Below, in pieces: positions 26,283 to 36,020 of a stretch of 64,000 nt of DNA; position 1 is the stretch's first letter; each line of letters starts with the position of its first letter. The stretch is from contig NZ_JAMQJY010000007.1 of NCBI RefSeq assembly GCF_023703085.1, positions 19,891 to 83,890 on the forward strand, written 5' to 3'. Below the pieces are notes generated by a model. It was not told the origin of the DNA, ran no database searches, and was given only the letters and a program-made list of their open reading frames with translations. Source of the stretch: Alkalicoccobacillus plakortidis. GTDB taxonomy: Bacteria; Bacillota; Bacilli; Bacillales; Bacillaceae_D. The translations under genes and the position numbers were made by a program.

Positions 26283-26981
26283 TTAATTCAATTCTAACCG
26301 GTTCATATTACGTATAGTGAAAAAGATAATCCCAATAGCGATAAACGATAATCCGATAGGCGTATAGAATAGATTGACTAATGAAAAGTCTGAGCCAAAG
26401 GAAGAGTTTGTAAAGATGGTGATCAGCACACCTGATACAATCGTAGCGGGTGTTGAGAACTTTCGCATGCCAAAGTAAAGAGGGACAAGAGACGCACCAG
26501 GACCAGCAAGGTTAAATGCCATCATCCTCATCAATTCAGGTCTGATGAGCTGTTCACTAAACTCTAGGTTAGGTGTTAATTGAAACACCTCATTTAATCC
26601 GATAAAACTGAACACGACAAAACATGTGGATAGAATCATTGTGATTAGCGTTAAAGAAAAGATAAGGATCAGTTTTGTAGCCATTATTTTTTTTCGATCA
26701 ATTGGATAGGAAAACATAACAAAGCTTGTTCGATTCTTAAATTCATCAATGATAATTTTTGATATAAGAACAGCTGCAAATACAATGAACGTTCCTCTAA
26801 TAAGTAACCCACTAAACATAAAAAAATCGTTAGCTGTTCTAAAGATCGTTTCGCCTTCAAGTTTCTCTATCAATGTAAGTAGTGCGAGCATGCCTACAAT
26901 AATAAGATTAGCGAGAACGGCACCTTTTATATACCAACCAATTTTGTGTTTTTTAAGTTCCAATTTCATTAAATAGTACAA
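26283..26981 (-). CDS. ABC transporter permease (ABC-2 / YcbO-like)
   Basis: A 232-aa integral membrane protein with about six helices, for example GAVLANLIIVGMLALLTLI, TFIVFAAVLISKIII and LFYTPIGLSFIAIGIIFF. The intracellular block DEFKNRTSFVMFSYPIDRKKI is typical of BcrB/ABC-2 permeases of peptide-antibiotic exporters. It is last in the operon regulator-kinase-ATPase-permease and 13 bases from the ATPase. By size and order it resembles ycbLMNO of B. subtilis. Substrate unknown; bacitracin- or lantibiotic-like compounds are the usual guess. Confidence 0.83.
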   Translation of the reverse strand: MYYLMKLELKKHKIGWYIKGAVLANLIIVGMLALLTLIEKLEGETIFRTANDFFMFSGLLIRGTFIVFAAVLISKIIIDEFKNRTSFVMFSYPIDRKKIMATKLILIFSLTLITMILSTCFVVFSFIGLNEVFQLTPNLEFSEQLIRPELMRMMAFNLAGPGASLVPLYFGMRKFSTPATIVSGVLITIFTNSSFGSDFSLVNLFYTPIGLSFIAIGIIFFTIRNMNRLELN

Positions 26982-26994
26982 TCCAACCCCTCCT

Positions 26995-27918
26995 TTACTT
27001 ATCGATTTTATTTAATCCTATTTTCCGAATGAAATAATCCTCTAATGTGGTTTGTTTTGTATTAATGGAATGAATGTCTATATCCCTAAGTATTAATGCT
27101 TTTGTTATGCTGGCATGAGGTACATCTGTTGAAAAGATTCGAATCGCCTGACCTTCAACAAGTTTAAAGTTCGTTATGTTTAACTGATCATGTAAAAGAA
27201 CAGATGCTTTCTTAGGATCGTTTGTCACAAGCTCAATGTATTCCGTATTCTGTTCCTTAAGCGAATCCATGGACGTTTCTTCAATAAGCTTGCCTTGTTT
27301 AATCATACTGATCGTGTCTGCAATTTGTTCAATTTCACCAATAATATGGCTTGAGATGAAAAGCGTTATTCCATATTCTTTATTCAGCTTTTTGAACAAT
27401 CTTCTCATGGATTGAATGCCTTCAGGATCGAGCCCATTAATAGGCTCATCTAATATAACGAATTCAGGTTTTGTTATGATAGCCCGTGCGACACAGAGAC
27501 GCTGTCTCATTCCTAGTGAGAAGTCTTGGGGGAATTTATGTGATACATGTGTAAGTCCAACCGACTCCAAAGCATCAGAGATGGCTTGTTTGTTGTGATA
27601 TCCCATATATGCACAATGCAGCTCCAGGTTTTCCCACGCAGTCATTTTCTCATAAAAAATCGGGTATTCAATCATACTTCCTATTCGTTTTAAGTAAGTA
27701 AAAGAATGTTCCTTTAAGGGTTCACCAAACATTTCGATTTCCCCATGGGATGGTTTAATTAAGTTCAAGAGCATCTTCATGATGGTTGACTTACCTGCCC
27801 CATTTGATCCGAGGAAGCCGTAGATTTCACCCTTTTTAATATTCATGGATACATTCGATACGACATCTTGTCCATTGTAGGTTTTGGTTAGATTCCTGGT
27901 TTGCACGATATAACTCAT
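26995..27918 (-). CDS. ABC transporter ATP-binding protein (BcrA/YcbN-like)
   Basis: A 307-aa ATPase: Walker A GSNGAGKST, signature SLGMRQRL, Walker B FVILDEPINGLD and the switch His in ISSHIIGEIE. The C-terminal extension of about 80 residues, ending in TLEDYFIRKIG, is typical of BcrA-type subunits. It powers the permease at 26283. The gap to the kinase gene (28012) is 93 bases and may hold a separate promoter. Confidence 0.92.
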   Translation of the reverse strand: MSYIVQTRNLTKTYNGQDVVSNVSMNIKKGEIYGFLGSNGAGKSTIMKMLLNLIKPSHGEIEMFGEPLKEHSFTYLKRIGSMIEYPIFYEKMTAWENLELHCAYMGYHNKQAISDALESVGLTHVSHKFPQDFSLGMRQRLCVARAIITKPEFVILDEPINGLDPEGIQSMRRLFKKLNKEYGITLFISSHIIGEIEQIADTISMIKQGKLIEETSMDSLKEQNTEYIELVTNDPKKASVLLHDQLNITNFKLVEGQAIRIFSTDVPHASITKALILRDIDIHSINTKQTTLEDYFIRKIGLNKIDK

Positions 27919-28011
27919 GACTTTCCTCCTTTTTCATATCTGCTTCTAGTGTAATAAGTGAACATTTCTTTTCCCTATCGTAAATCTCACAAGAACCTCA
28001 AGAAAAAAGAC

Positions 28012-28947
28012 CTAATCTTGTTCACGCTTTAGTGTGCAAATAAAGGAGGTTTTATCAAAAGCCTTTGAATAGACGGCGATCCTTCCTTGCATCTCTTCCA
28101 TTAGCTTTTTGGTGATGGTTAAACCCAATCCGCTTCCTTGAAAGTCTTTATTTCTTGATTCCTCAAGCGTATACATCCGTTCAAATATCTTTTGCTGATC
28201 GATTTCACTGATGCCGGCACCTTGATCAAAGATTTCAAAGGATACAGTTGTGTCGTCATAGGTGACGCGCAGTCCTACAATTTTGCCATCGGTTCCATAA
28301 CGCAGTGCGTTTGATAATAAGTTAGAGAGAATCCGGTTTAAGGCTTCTTCATTCGCAAGGGCATAGATAGGTGTAGGAGGCAAATCAATGTCTACTTCCA
28401 ATCCCTTTGCCTCAATCATTTCATAAAACATTAGGATATTCCGTTTACAAATTTCGGTTAGATTGACTCTATCTAATGGTATATTCTGATCTCCTGCTTC
28501 AAGCTTAGCTAAATCAAAAAAAGAATGAATTAAGGTCGTGATTTCATCCGTTTTTTCATTAACTTGATCGATCATTCGATTGCGTTCTATCTCAGACATT
28601 TTTGTTTGTTCTTTAAGCATCTCGGTGTACCCTGCTATAACGGTTAGGGGAGTTTTTAGATCGTGTGAGATATTTGAAAGCATTCGCTTCATTGATTGTT
28701 CGGTTCGGATGAACTGACTCGAATGCTCTCTGTTTTGTTCAATTAGCTTATTTAACAAGATGAGAAGATCCGCCAATTCCTTATTTTCCGTCATAATGAG
28801 TACCGGGTTACTCGCATGTTCATCGACGATCTCAGTCAACTGATTTTTTACAGAAACGATTTGCTTACGGAGCGTTCGTTTTGTTTGTATCTGAAAGGCA
28901 ATCACACAAAGAAGAAAAATCAGGAGGAGAAGTAGAAGAGTGATCAT
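28012..28947 (-). CDS. sensor histidine kinase (YcbM-like)
   Basis: A 311-aa kinase with one N-terminal membrane helix (about 2-20) and almost no external sensor part. The linker is coiled-coil-like, H95 lies in SNISHDLKTPLTV, the N box is NLLSNALRYG and the G2 box QGSGLGLTI. Kinases of this form often sense through a partner transporter. Its ATG overlaps the regulator stop by 4 bases (ATGA). It probably activates the downstream exporter with the regulator at 28944. Confidence 0.9.
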   Translation of the reverse strand: MITLLLLLLIFLLCVIAFQIQTKRTLRKQIVSVKNQLTEIVDEHASNPVLIMTENKELADLLILLNKLIEQNREHSSQFIRTEQSMKRMLSNISHDLKTPLTVIAGYTEMLKEQTKMSEIERNRMIDQVNEKTDEITTLIHSFFDLAKLEAGDQNIPLDRVNLTEICKRNILMFYEMIEAKGLEVDIDLPPTPIYALANEEALNRILSNLLSNALRYGTDGKIVGLRVTYDDTTVSFEIFDQGAGISEIDQQKIFERMYTLEESRNKDFQGSGLGLTITKKLMEEMQGRIAVYSKAFDKTSFICTLKREQD

Positions 28948-29651
28948 TTGAATTCACCTAGCTTGTAACCGATGCCCCATACGGTTTTAACATATTCTGG
29001 TTTGGTTGGATCATCTTCAATTTTCTCGCGTAATCGACTTATATGTACATTAATCACATGATCGTCACCATAATAATGATCGTCCCATACAGAGTGATAA
29101 ATCTGTTCTTTTGTCATCACCTTTTTAGGATTCTCAAAAAATAGCTTTAAAATGTTCCACTCTTTTGAGGTTAGACTCATTTCTTGTCCATTCTTTTTTA
29201 CGATGAAATTGTGTATATCCATCTCAATCTCATGGATGGTAAGGATAGCTGGAACTTCCGGCTGAGTGGACTCTTTATATTGTGTAGATCTTCGTATAGC
29301 GGCTTTTACTCTAGCTAAAAGCTCTATCATTGAGAACGGCTTCGTTATATAATCATCTGCCCCAAACCCTAATCCCAAAGCTTTATCAGCCTCGCCATCT
29401 TTTGCTGAGGTGATAATGACTGGAACAAAGCTATTTTGCCTTAGTGTCTGAAGAAAATCCATGCCATTAATCTCAGGTAGCATCAAATCAAGTAATACCA
29501 AATCATAGCTATTGCTAATGAAACGATTGATCGCTTCCTTTCCCGTAAAAACCGGATCAACTTTAAAGCCTTCATTTGTTAAGTAGCTTCGTACCATATC
29601 ACTAATGGCCACATCATCTTCCACAAGTAATATTCTCTCCAAAAGTAGCAC
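28944..29651 (-). CDS. OmpR-family response regulator (YcbL-like)
   Basis: Receiver with ILLVEDD, phospho-acceptor in LVLLDLMLP and Lys of YITKPFS. A winged-helix domain ends VKTVWGIGYKLGEFK. About 235 aa from the GTG at 29651; a TTG three codons on (LERILLVEDD) is an alternative start. First gene of the minus-strand operon with kinase, ATPase and permease. Divergent from the lipoprotein gene at 29807. Confidence 0.9.
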   Translation of the reverse strand: MLLLERILLVEDDVAISDMVRSYLTNEGFKVDPVFTGKEAINRFISNSYDLVLLDLMLPEINGMDFLQTLRQNSFVPVIITSAKDGEADKALGLGFGADDYITKPFSMIELLARVKAAIRRSTQYKESTQPEVPAILTIHEIEMDIHNFIVKKNGQEMSLTSKEWNILKLFFENPKKVMTKEQIYHSVWDDHYYGDDHVINVHISRLREKIEDDPTKPEYVKTVWGIGYKLGEFK

Positions 29652-29806
29652 CGTCTCTCGTTATAAATTATAAGTAATTCCTATTAGATCATATTAAAGA
29701 TTAATGAAGGAAGCTAGTTTTTGTTATTTTCTTTAACATTTCTATACAAATTGTGCTTTTAACTATGTGTATGGAAGGGTATGGAAATGAAAAGGAGGCG
29801 TTACGA

Positions 29807-30892
29807 ATGAAAAAAGTGACTAAAACAGCTGGAATGGTTTCTGTAGCTTTTCTACTCGTAGGATGCCAGAATACAGAGGATGAGACACAGACCACGAATG
29901 TTGAGCCGGTTGAAGAAAGCGCGTCAGATGAGAGTGATCAGGATGAGAATCAAGGCGTAGAATCAGAAGCGGAAGATCATGATGAAGAAAACAGTAGCGA
30001 GCATACAAATGATGAGAATGATGACAACGAGGATACAGAAGAAGTTTCTTCAAATGATGATGAAGAGGATGACACAAACGTTTATGGAGGAACTCTAGCA
30101 AGTGGAAATTACTTTATCGATACAGGTTATTTCGATGACGGTACTAATTTTATAACAACATTTTTCATTAAACGTAATGGAGAGGGTGATTACTCAAATG
30201 AGGATCGCTTAGAGAGGTCACTAATCGATAATGATCCATCTGAACAGGATATTCTTAGCTCATTTGCTGATATATCGCTAGATTGGCCTGACCTTTATAT
30301 TCAATTTAATGTAAATATACATTCAGAAGAAAATGAATTAGCAACAACCTCCGCACAAAGCAATCTATTTTTCAACTCATTGTTTGGAATTAGTGATCTA
30401 TATGGGGTAGAAGAGATTGTATTTTTAAATCAAGATGGGGAAAAAGATATAGAAGTGGCTGAAAGATTAATAGATGATTCTATTATAGTTAAAGACGAAA
30501 GAGGTCTATCAAGAGGCTATTATACAATCTACGATGAAGAATTAGAGCAAACCTTGTTTCTATCTGGAGCAGAGTTAGAAGAGGAAGTTGCAAATGATAA
30601 TGGTGATCCTCTAACTTTCTCAGAAACCGTTGAAGCAATGGGCACAATAGATCATGAAGATGCTTTTTATTCTTCTGCAGTAGTTGAAGGCATAGAGATC
30701 GTTAACGCATCAATTGAGAATAGTGTTGCTACTGTTGAATATACGATGGACGAAGAGATTAATACAGAAGCAGATCGAACAGTGTTTGAGAACGCCATAC
30801 AGCTTGCAGCACTTGATTTTCATGCGTGGGAAGTTCGATTGATCAATGATACTATGCAAGAAGTCGTCACGTATCCATTAGTAGGTCAATAA
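29807..30892 (+). CDS. lipoprotein with long acidic linker
   Basis: A 361-aa lipoprotein. The signal peptide MKKVTKTAGMVSVAFLLVGC ends in lipobox LVGC. About 80 residues rich in Asp, Glu, Ser and Asn follow (disordered linker). A folded part from about residue 90 ends with AIQLAALDFHAWEVRLI, which faintly resembles GerMN-type domains. ATG 29807 follows AAAGGAGGC; the frame runs back to 29753 with no ribosome site. Not recognised. Divergent from the sensing/export operon, so an accessory binding role is possible but unproven. Confidence 0.75.
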   Translation: MKKVTKTAGMVSVAFLLVGCQNTEDETQTTNVEPVEESASDESDQDENQGVESEAEDHDEENSSEHTNDENDDNEDTEEVSSNDDEEDDTNVYGGTLASGNYFIDTGYFDDGTNFITTFFIKRNGEGDYSNEDRLERSLIDNDPSEQDILSSFADISLDWPDLYIQFNVNIHSEENELATTSAQSNLFFNSLFGISDLYGVEEIVFLNQDGEKDIEVAERLIDDSIIVKDERGLSRGYYTIYDEELEQTLFLSGAELEEEVANDNGDPLTFSETVEAMGTIDHEDAFYSSAVVEGIEIVNASIENSVATVEYTMDEEINTEADRTVFENAIQLAALDFHAWEVRLINDTMQEVVTYPLVGQ

Positions 30893-30900
30893 CTCAAGTA

Positions 30901-30942
30901 AAGACAAATAGTCTTCTTAACGGAGGGTGCTATTTGTTTTTT
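30901..30942 (+). terminator. terminator after the lipoprotein gene
   Basis: Stem CAAATAG / CTATTTG around GTCTTCTTAACGGAGGGTG, then seven T. Confidence 0.65.
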
Positions 30943-31085
30943 TGTGGCGATTTGTGTAGGGAAATCCGTCATTCACTAGCCTAACATTTTTCCCAAACGC
31001 TTTAAGTAAACTATAATAGAGGCATAAATACATAAGGTTTGTTGGTGTATATGAATACCAGCATTTTCTTAATAGGAGCGTACAT

Positions 31086-31970
31086 ATGAACGATAAAGTA
31101 GTTGTCGTCACCGGAGCAAATAGTGGACTTGGCCTAGAAACGGCTAAGCACTTCTCAGGAGAGGGGCATCAAGTTATTTTAGCAGTGAGAAATACTGAAA
31201 AAGGAAGAAAGGCGAAAGAAGACATACTACGCTTATATCCACAAGCGAATGTTCAAGTTTATCAACTCGACCTATCCAAGCTTCAAAGCGTGCGAGAATT
31301 TGTTAAGACGTTATCAAGCCAAGTACATGTCATTGATTTACTCATTAATAATGCAGGCGTTATGATGCCACCATACTCCAAGACGGAGGATGGATTTGAA
31401 TTGCAATTTGCCAGTAATCACCTTGGTCACTTTGCTCTAACTGGTTTACTGCTCCCGTTATTAGAGAATGGGGAAGCATCACGAATCGTGACACTAACGT
31501 CCATTGCCTATCGAAATGCAGTCATCCAGTTTGAAAACCTGCATGGAAGTAAGGGGTACAAGAGCTATCTATTTTATGGTCAGAGTAAACTAGCGAATTT
31601 AATGTTTGCCAAAGAGTTAGATAAGCGTTTAAAAGCGAATCACTATAAAACAAAAAGTTTAGCCGCGCATCCAGGTATCTCATCGACGAACCTTTTCACC
31701 TTAGGTAGAAAAGAAACACCTTGGTTTGTTAAACCTTTACTGAAGGTAGTTAGTCAGCCAGCTGAAAAAGGGGCGCTACCAATTATTATGGCAGCCACAG
31801 ACCAATCTCTTCAGGGAGGAGAATTAATTGGTCCAGATGGCAAAGGTGGAAGAAAAGGAAACCCTACTATCGAAGAACCAAAGAAAGTAACCTACACAGA
31901 TTCTACAATGGAAGAGTTATGGACTATCTCAGAGGATCTTACGGAAGTGAAGTATCATTTTAATAAATAA
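31086..31970 (+). CDS. short-chain dehydrogenase/reductase (retinol dehydrogenase-like)
   Basis: SDR of 294 aa with the NAD(P) motif TGANSGLG (about 9-16), the NNAG motif, the catalytic Ser region TLTSIAYR and Y-x3-K in FYGQSKLAN. The block FASNHLGHFALT is typical of the retinol dehydrogenase/WWOX-like branch. Bacterial relatives have no well-defined substrate. ATG 31086 follows a TAGGAGCG site. A terminator follows the gene. Confidence 0.87.
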   Translation: MNDKVVVVTGANSGLGLETAKHFSGEGHQVILAVRNTEKGRKAKEDILRLYPQANVQVYQLDLSKLQSVREFVKTLSSQVHVIDLLINNAGVMMPPYSKTEDGFELQFASNHLGHFALTGLLLPLLENGEASRIVTLTSIAYRNAVIQFENLHGSKGYKSYLFYGQSKLANLMFAKELDKRLKANHYKTKSLAAHPGISSTNLFTLGRKETPWFVKPLLKVVSQPAEKGALPIIMAATDQSLQGGELIGPDGKGGRKGNPTIEEPKKVTYTDSTMEELWTISEDLTEVKYHFNK

Positions 31971-31973
31971 CTA

Positions 31974-32012
31974 ATAAGACCACTGACACCTCAAGTCAGT
32001 GGTCTATTTTAT
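31974..32012. terminator. terminator after the SDR gene
   Basis: Stem AGACCACTGAC / GTCAGTGGTCT with a short loop and TTTT. Confidence 0.88.
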
Positions 32013-32064
32013 CAAATTGATACTCCAGGCTTGTTACCAAACAAAAGGTTAGCAATTATTAATT

Positions 32065-32409
32065 CTACTCAGTATGATTCCCTTCACCTTCATTTCGTCC
32101 AATTTGTATAACTCCATCAAGATCGTTATAGATATATTCATATTCATAGTCTGCTTCATCAGAAAAAGTAACATAGGCCTGGTAAGCGCCTCTTTCATCA
32201 TCCCTATCGTTTCTCCAATTGTATTCTGTCCGGATAGAATCAATCTCCTCATCTGTATAATTTCTCTCTTCAGTTAAGTAGTCATAGACCATAGTTTCCG
32301 TTTGTTCTAGCTGTTCCTGACTGCCGTTAAAGAAATTAAATAACAAAATTCCTCCTCCAATTAAAGACATGACAGCTACAATAGTAATTAAACCTACTCT
32401 TTTTTTCAT
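32065..32409 (-). CDS. DUF3139-like small membrane protein
   Basis: A 114-aa protein with an N-terminal membrane helix (about 6-28, LITIVAVMSLIGGGILLFNFF) and an acidic extracytoplasmic part. The pattern TETMVYDYLTEERNYTDEEI followed by AYVTFSDEADYEYEYIY is DUF3139-like. ATG follows TGAGGTGAAG. Function unknown. Second DUF3139-like gene of the window. Confidence 0.7.
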   Translation of the reverse strand: MKKRVGLITIVAVMSLIGGGILLFNFFNGSQEQLEQTETMVYDYLTEERNYTDEEIDSIRTEYNWRNDRDDERGAYQAYVTFSDEADYEYEYIYNDLDGVIQIGRNEGEGNHTE

Positions 32410-32680
32410 TATTCTTCACCTCATTTAATAGTTATCTATACATATCAAACACGTTAACTACAAAATTAGTGGAACGAAAATAAAAAGATGAAAATCATTT
32501 GCTAGATTATTAGTTAACATGTTCATTTAAGAATTTATACCCTGAATATGTCATGAATAAAACTAAAAATATAACCTTCATAGATAGAAAGAATATGGTC
32601 CGTGCTCAAAAATACGACTCTCTAGACCACACGAACGTATGCTAAACTAAAGATATTCTCTACATAAAGGGGGCGTTGAT

Positions 32681-33839
32681 TTGACTATTCGGCAGTTGAC
32701 TGATGATGAATTTGAACAAGCTTTTCAATTAAGCTGCTACGCTTTCCAGGTGAATGACCCAGAAGAGTTACGACCTTCTGCGCATCTTTCATGGAATGAA
32801 GCCACTTGTTACGGGGATGTATCTAATGGAGAGGTTCTTGCTAAATTGGATCTGTTGCCTTTTCATGTTGATATCCACGGGAAATCAATGCAAATGGGAG
32901 GAATCGTTGGAGTAGCATCCTACCCAGAGCAGCGCAGAAAAGGGCTTGTCAAACAACTAATAGTCCATACACTCAAAGAGATGCGAGTTAAAGGACAACT
33001 TCTTTCATACCTTGCTCCTTTTGAGGTTGGTTTCTATCGGAAATTCGGTTGGGAAATGGCTTTTGATGAAACAACTTTTACACTTGAGCCAATACAACTT
33101 CCAAAACCTAATCCACTCTTAGAAGGACAAATCGAACGTGTTCCTTTTTCTGACAAACGAATTCGTACTATATATAAAAACCAGCAAAGGCACGGAATGC
33201 TCATTCGCGAAGAATGGTGGTGGAAGAGCCTTGAACGAAAGTATAGCAAACACTACACTGCTATCTACACAGACCAGTCTGGTACAGCGATTGCTTATAT
33301 TGTGTACCAAGTTAAAAATCGTCAATTTGAAACAGATGAGCTACTTTATACAGAACCCGCCGGACTAGCTGCCCTTCTTTCATTTATTGGTCAGCATGAT
33401 TCAATGATTGACTCAGCTGAAATCACAACACCATCATCAGATAGCTTGAATTATTTCCTGCCTGACCCTAAAACCAAAGCTGAAATCGTGCCTTATTTTA
33501 TGACCAGAATTGTAGATGTACAAGCTTTTTTAGTAGAGTTTCCTTTCCTTAATTCAGAAGGCGGAAATTATACCCTGCAAATTGAAGACTCTTTTGCTGA
33601 GTGGAACAACAAGATCTTTTCTTAATTTAAATAGCGGGAATGTAAGCTGTGAAGTCATAACCAATATGGAAGCGCCATCTATAAAAATGAGTATCCAAAC
33701 ACTGACTGGATTAATGCTCGGTTATCGGCGTCCTTCTTTTTATATCAAACAAGGACTTATAAAGGGAGATACTAAAGAGATAGAATTTTTTGTTCGTCAT
33801 ATTCCTGACGAAGCTCCTGCCCTTGTTGATTTCTTTTAG
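32681..33839 (+). pseudogene. Eis-like GNAT acetyltransferase, one frameshift near the end
   Basis: Enhanced-intracellular-survival type acetyltransferase: an N-terminal GNAT domain (MGGIVGVASYPEQRRKGLV is the acetyl-CoA loop), a second GNAT-like region and a C-terminal SCP2-like part. Eis proteins acetylate aminoglycosides or other amines. The reading frame breaks near 33612-33618 in a T run. Dropping one T gives NKIFLNLNSGNVSCEV and 385 codons, the family length. TTG 32681 follows AAAGGGGGC. Confidence 0.85.
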
Positions 33840-33844
33840 GATGA

Positions 33845-33877
33845 AGACCTAGCCTTTGGCTGGGTTTTTGTTTTGGG
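33845..33877 (+). terminator. terminator after the Eis-like gene
   Basis: Stem ACCTAGCC / GGCTGGGT followed by TTTTTG. Confidence 0.8.
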
Positions 33878-33902
33878 TAAATGAGTATAACTCAATCTAT
33901 CA

Positions 33903-33931
33903 TTGAGAATTATTATCAATTGATGTAGACT
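33903..33931 (+). promoter_or_regulatory. promoter with overlapping Fur box
   Basis: TTGAGA (33903-33908), 17 bases, TAGACT (33926-33931). TGAGAATTATTATCA (33904-33918) is a 7-1-7 Fur site with one mismatch. It lies across the -35 and spacer, a repressing position. Confidence 0.75.
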
Positions 33932-33972
33932 AAAAGTAACGTTACATAAAATGAATAGGAGGGGACAAGACC

Positions 33973-34677
33973 ATGCAAATATACTGGACTAAAATCAATA
34001 AAATTATTGAAGAAACGCCTGAGGTAAAAACATACTTGCTCGACTGCCCGGAAGGATTTACATGGGAAGAGGGTTCCCACACCCATTTTGCATTAGAAGG
34101 ATTTAATGCCGGTGAGAAACCAAACCGTAGCCTGATTCGCCACATGTCAATCTCCACTTTACCGAACGAACATTCAATTGGGATCACAACACGTATTAGA
34201 GAGCAGTGCTCTGAGTTTAAATCCATTTTGAGAAGCCTTACTATTGGAGACGAGGTAGCCATTTTCAAAACTCATTCGAATGTTCCGCTAAAAAGAGAAA
34301 ATAAAAATGTGTACCTACTGTCATCAGGTGTCGGGCTAGCAACGTTTAGACCACTTGTGCTTGAATATATCGAGCGTGCTGATAACGTTAATCAGATCCA
34401 TTCCCTAAATATCGATTCATCTAAGAATTTCTTATTTACGACTATTTTTGAATCTGCACCTGATAAGAAGTTCACTTCACAGTTTGTCTCTACTCGTAAA
34501 GACTACTATGAAGAAGTGAAAACTCTTTCTGCAGATAAAGATGGACTCTTTTATGTGGTCGGTAGCAATGAATTTCTCGTACAGAACATAGAACTACTAC
34601 GTGGGCAGGGCATTAAGCCGGAACAAATTGTACTCGACAAGCATGAGCAACAACTGCCTGAGTTTTTATCGGAATAG
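33973..34677 (+). CDS. ferredoxin-reductase-fold flavoprotein, probably iron-regulated
   Basis: A 234-aa protein of the FNR/siderophore-reductase type. The flavin-binding barrel shows RSLIRHMSIST (usual RxYS-like FAD motif) and the NAD-binding part shows LLSSGVGLATFRPLV and FYVVGSNEFLVQN. No ferredoxin or cytochrome domain is attached. The Fur box in its promoter suggests induction under iron limitation, so reduction of ferric chelates is a reasonable inference. Monocistronic with a terminator after it. Confidence 0.78.
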   Translation: MQIYWTKINKIIEETPEVKTYLLDCPEGFTWEEGSHTHFALEGFNAGEKPNRSLIRHMSISTLPNEHSIGITTRIREQCSEFKSILRSLTIGDEVAIFKTHSNVPLKRENKNVYLLSSGVGLATFRPLVLEYIERADNVNQIHSLNIDSSKNFLFTTIFESAPDKKFTSQFVSTRKDYYEEVKTLSADKDGLFYVVGSNEFLVQNIELLRGQGIKPEQIVLDKHEQQLPEFLSE

Positions 34678-34695
34678 GTACTATTAACAGACATC

Positions 34696-34740
34696 TAAAT
34701 CCTAATCTTTCTTTATTAGAAGAGAGATTGGGATTTATTT
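34696..34740 (+). terminator. terminator after the flavoreductase gene
   Basis: Stem AAATCCTAATCTT / AGAGATTGGGATTT followed by ATTTATT. Confidence 0.75.
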
Positions 34741-34783
34741 ATTGTCATTTAAGAATATAGATAAAAGTAATAAGGGTATATTA

Positions 34784-34809
34784 GTTTATTTCAATATAAA
34801 AGAGGTTAC
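34784..34809 (+). promoter_or_regulatory. possible sigma-B-type promoter of lipoprotein gene 34851
   Basis: GTTTAT, 14 bases, GGTTAC. The same arrangement and the following leader are conserved before the paralogous lipoprotein at 36553. Confidence 0.4.
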
Positions 34810-34850
34810 TCCATATATAAGATTATCTTAAAATTGGGGGTTTCATCCAA

Positions 34851-35798
34851 ATGAGAAACGATCACTTTTTAATTGGTCTTACTAGCTTTACCTTTTTAAT
34901 GGCAGCAACGGCGTGTAGTAACGACGATTCAAATGTAACGAGTGAAGAGCAGCAAAATGTGAGTGAAGTGAGCGACTCTGAACCAACTGAAACAGAAGAA
35001 GATCTAAACAAAGTTGAAGATGATGAAATGGTCGATGAAGATACTGAGGAGAGAGAACTTGAGCTTGTAGAAGAAGGAGAAGAACGAGAGGCTAGCACAA
35101 CAAAAGAAGATTATTATATGCAGAATGGTACATTTGTTGGTGGTGAAATAACAGATGGCAGAAGTGTAGGGGATATCAATCAGGGTGCGCATGATGGTTA
35201 TGAGAGGCTTGTTCTCGATATTTATGAAGGGTCATATCAAGAGCTTGGTGATCCAGCAGACATACCTAATTACTTTGAAATCACAAAAGAAGCCTATCCT
35301 TCTCGTCTGATTTATACATTAGCAGGTATTCGAGGTCTGCCAGAAGAGATTCCCGAGTTATCAAATATGGAGCTCTTTTCACATATGAGCGTCGTTCCGT
35401 ATTTTAGTGATGCCACGATTCAGTTAGCCGTGTATCTGCAGGAACCTGTTGAGTTTGAAGTGTTTGAAATGCACAATCCCGCCAAAATTGTGACAGATAT
35501 TAGATCGATTAGTGACGAAAATGAGTATGCTCCCGTATTTTCTGTTAGAACAGCATCTACCTCGCAGGGGGATACTGTTGATGCTATTCAAAGCGCGGAT
35601 TCGGAATTTAGAGAAAGGGATGCAGACCAAGTAAGAACCTTGCACTCAGAGGACAATTCGGTATTTGTAGAAGAGGGTTACTATAGTAGTTTGGAAGAAG
35701 CGGAAGAGAGAAAAATAGAGTTGGAGAACGATGGTATTGATTTTGATTTACACATCGAAGAACGCGGTACGCATGACATTCCTAAATATATTAAATAA
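34851..35798 (+). CDS. lipoprotein with acidic linker, paralogous N-terminus to 36553
   Basis: A 315-aa lipoprotein. The signal peptide ends in the lipobox region TACSNDD, and an acidic linker (about 28-85) follows. A folded domain from about residue 90 carries DGYERLVLDIYEG. The block beginning there recalls the AMIN-like domain used by wall-associated lipoproteins (a weak guess). The last 60 residues (EEGYYSSLEEAEERKIELEND) look SPOR-like. The first 45 residues and the 70-base leader are shared with the 36553 gene, the rest is not. Confidence 0.72.
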   Translation: MRNDHFLIGLTSFTFLMAATACSNDDSNVTSEEQQNVSEVSDSEPTETEEDLNKVEDDEMVDEDTEERELELVEEGEEREASTTKEDYYMQNGTFVGGEITDGRSVGDINQGAHDGYERLVLDIYEGSYQELGDPADIPNYFEITKEAYPSRLIYTLAGIRGLPEEIPELSNMELFSHMSVVPYFSDATIQLAVYLQEPVEFEVFEMHNPAKIVTDIRSISDENEYAPVFSVRTASTSQGDTVDAIQSADSEFRERDADQVRTLHSEDNSVFVEEGYYSSLEEAEERKIELENDGIDFDLHIEERGTHDIPKYIK

Positions 35799-36020
35799 GT
35801 ACTAGTTAAAAACAGAGGTATCTTCAAAGCGCTCATTTCCTTAGGGAAAGGAATTAAATCAAAGAGTAGATTAGTGAAGGGGAATGTACAGCTACGTAAT
35901 CATGAAACTAAAGGTTTGATAGTTCGTATACCTTAAAGAAGCTTTTCTTCTTTGTTTAAGGAAGATATCTGAGTTCGTATTAGAAAACTCAACTGTTGCA
36001 AAAATTTATTTACTCAAAGG

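Noticed and set aside
32065..32277. opposite-strand frames over the DUF3139-like gene
   Set aside because: Shadows of the gene; the DUF3139-like product with its signal anchor and ribosome site is clearly the coding one.
35830..35936. open minus-stop stretch encoding a basic peptide (KALISLGKGIKSK...)
   Set aside because: No start codon or ribosome site in frame; too short to support.
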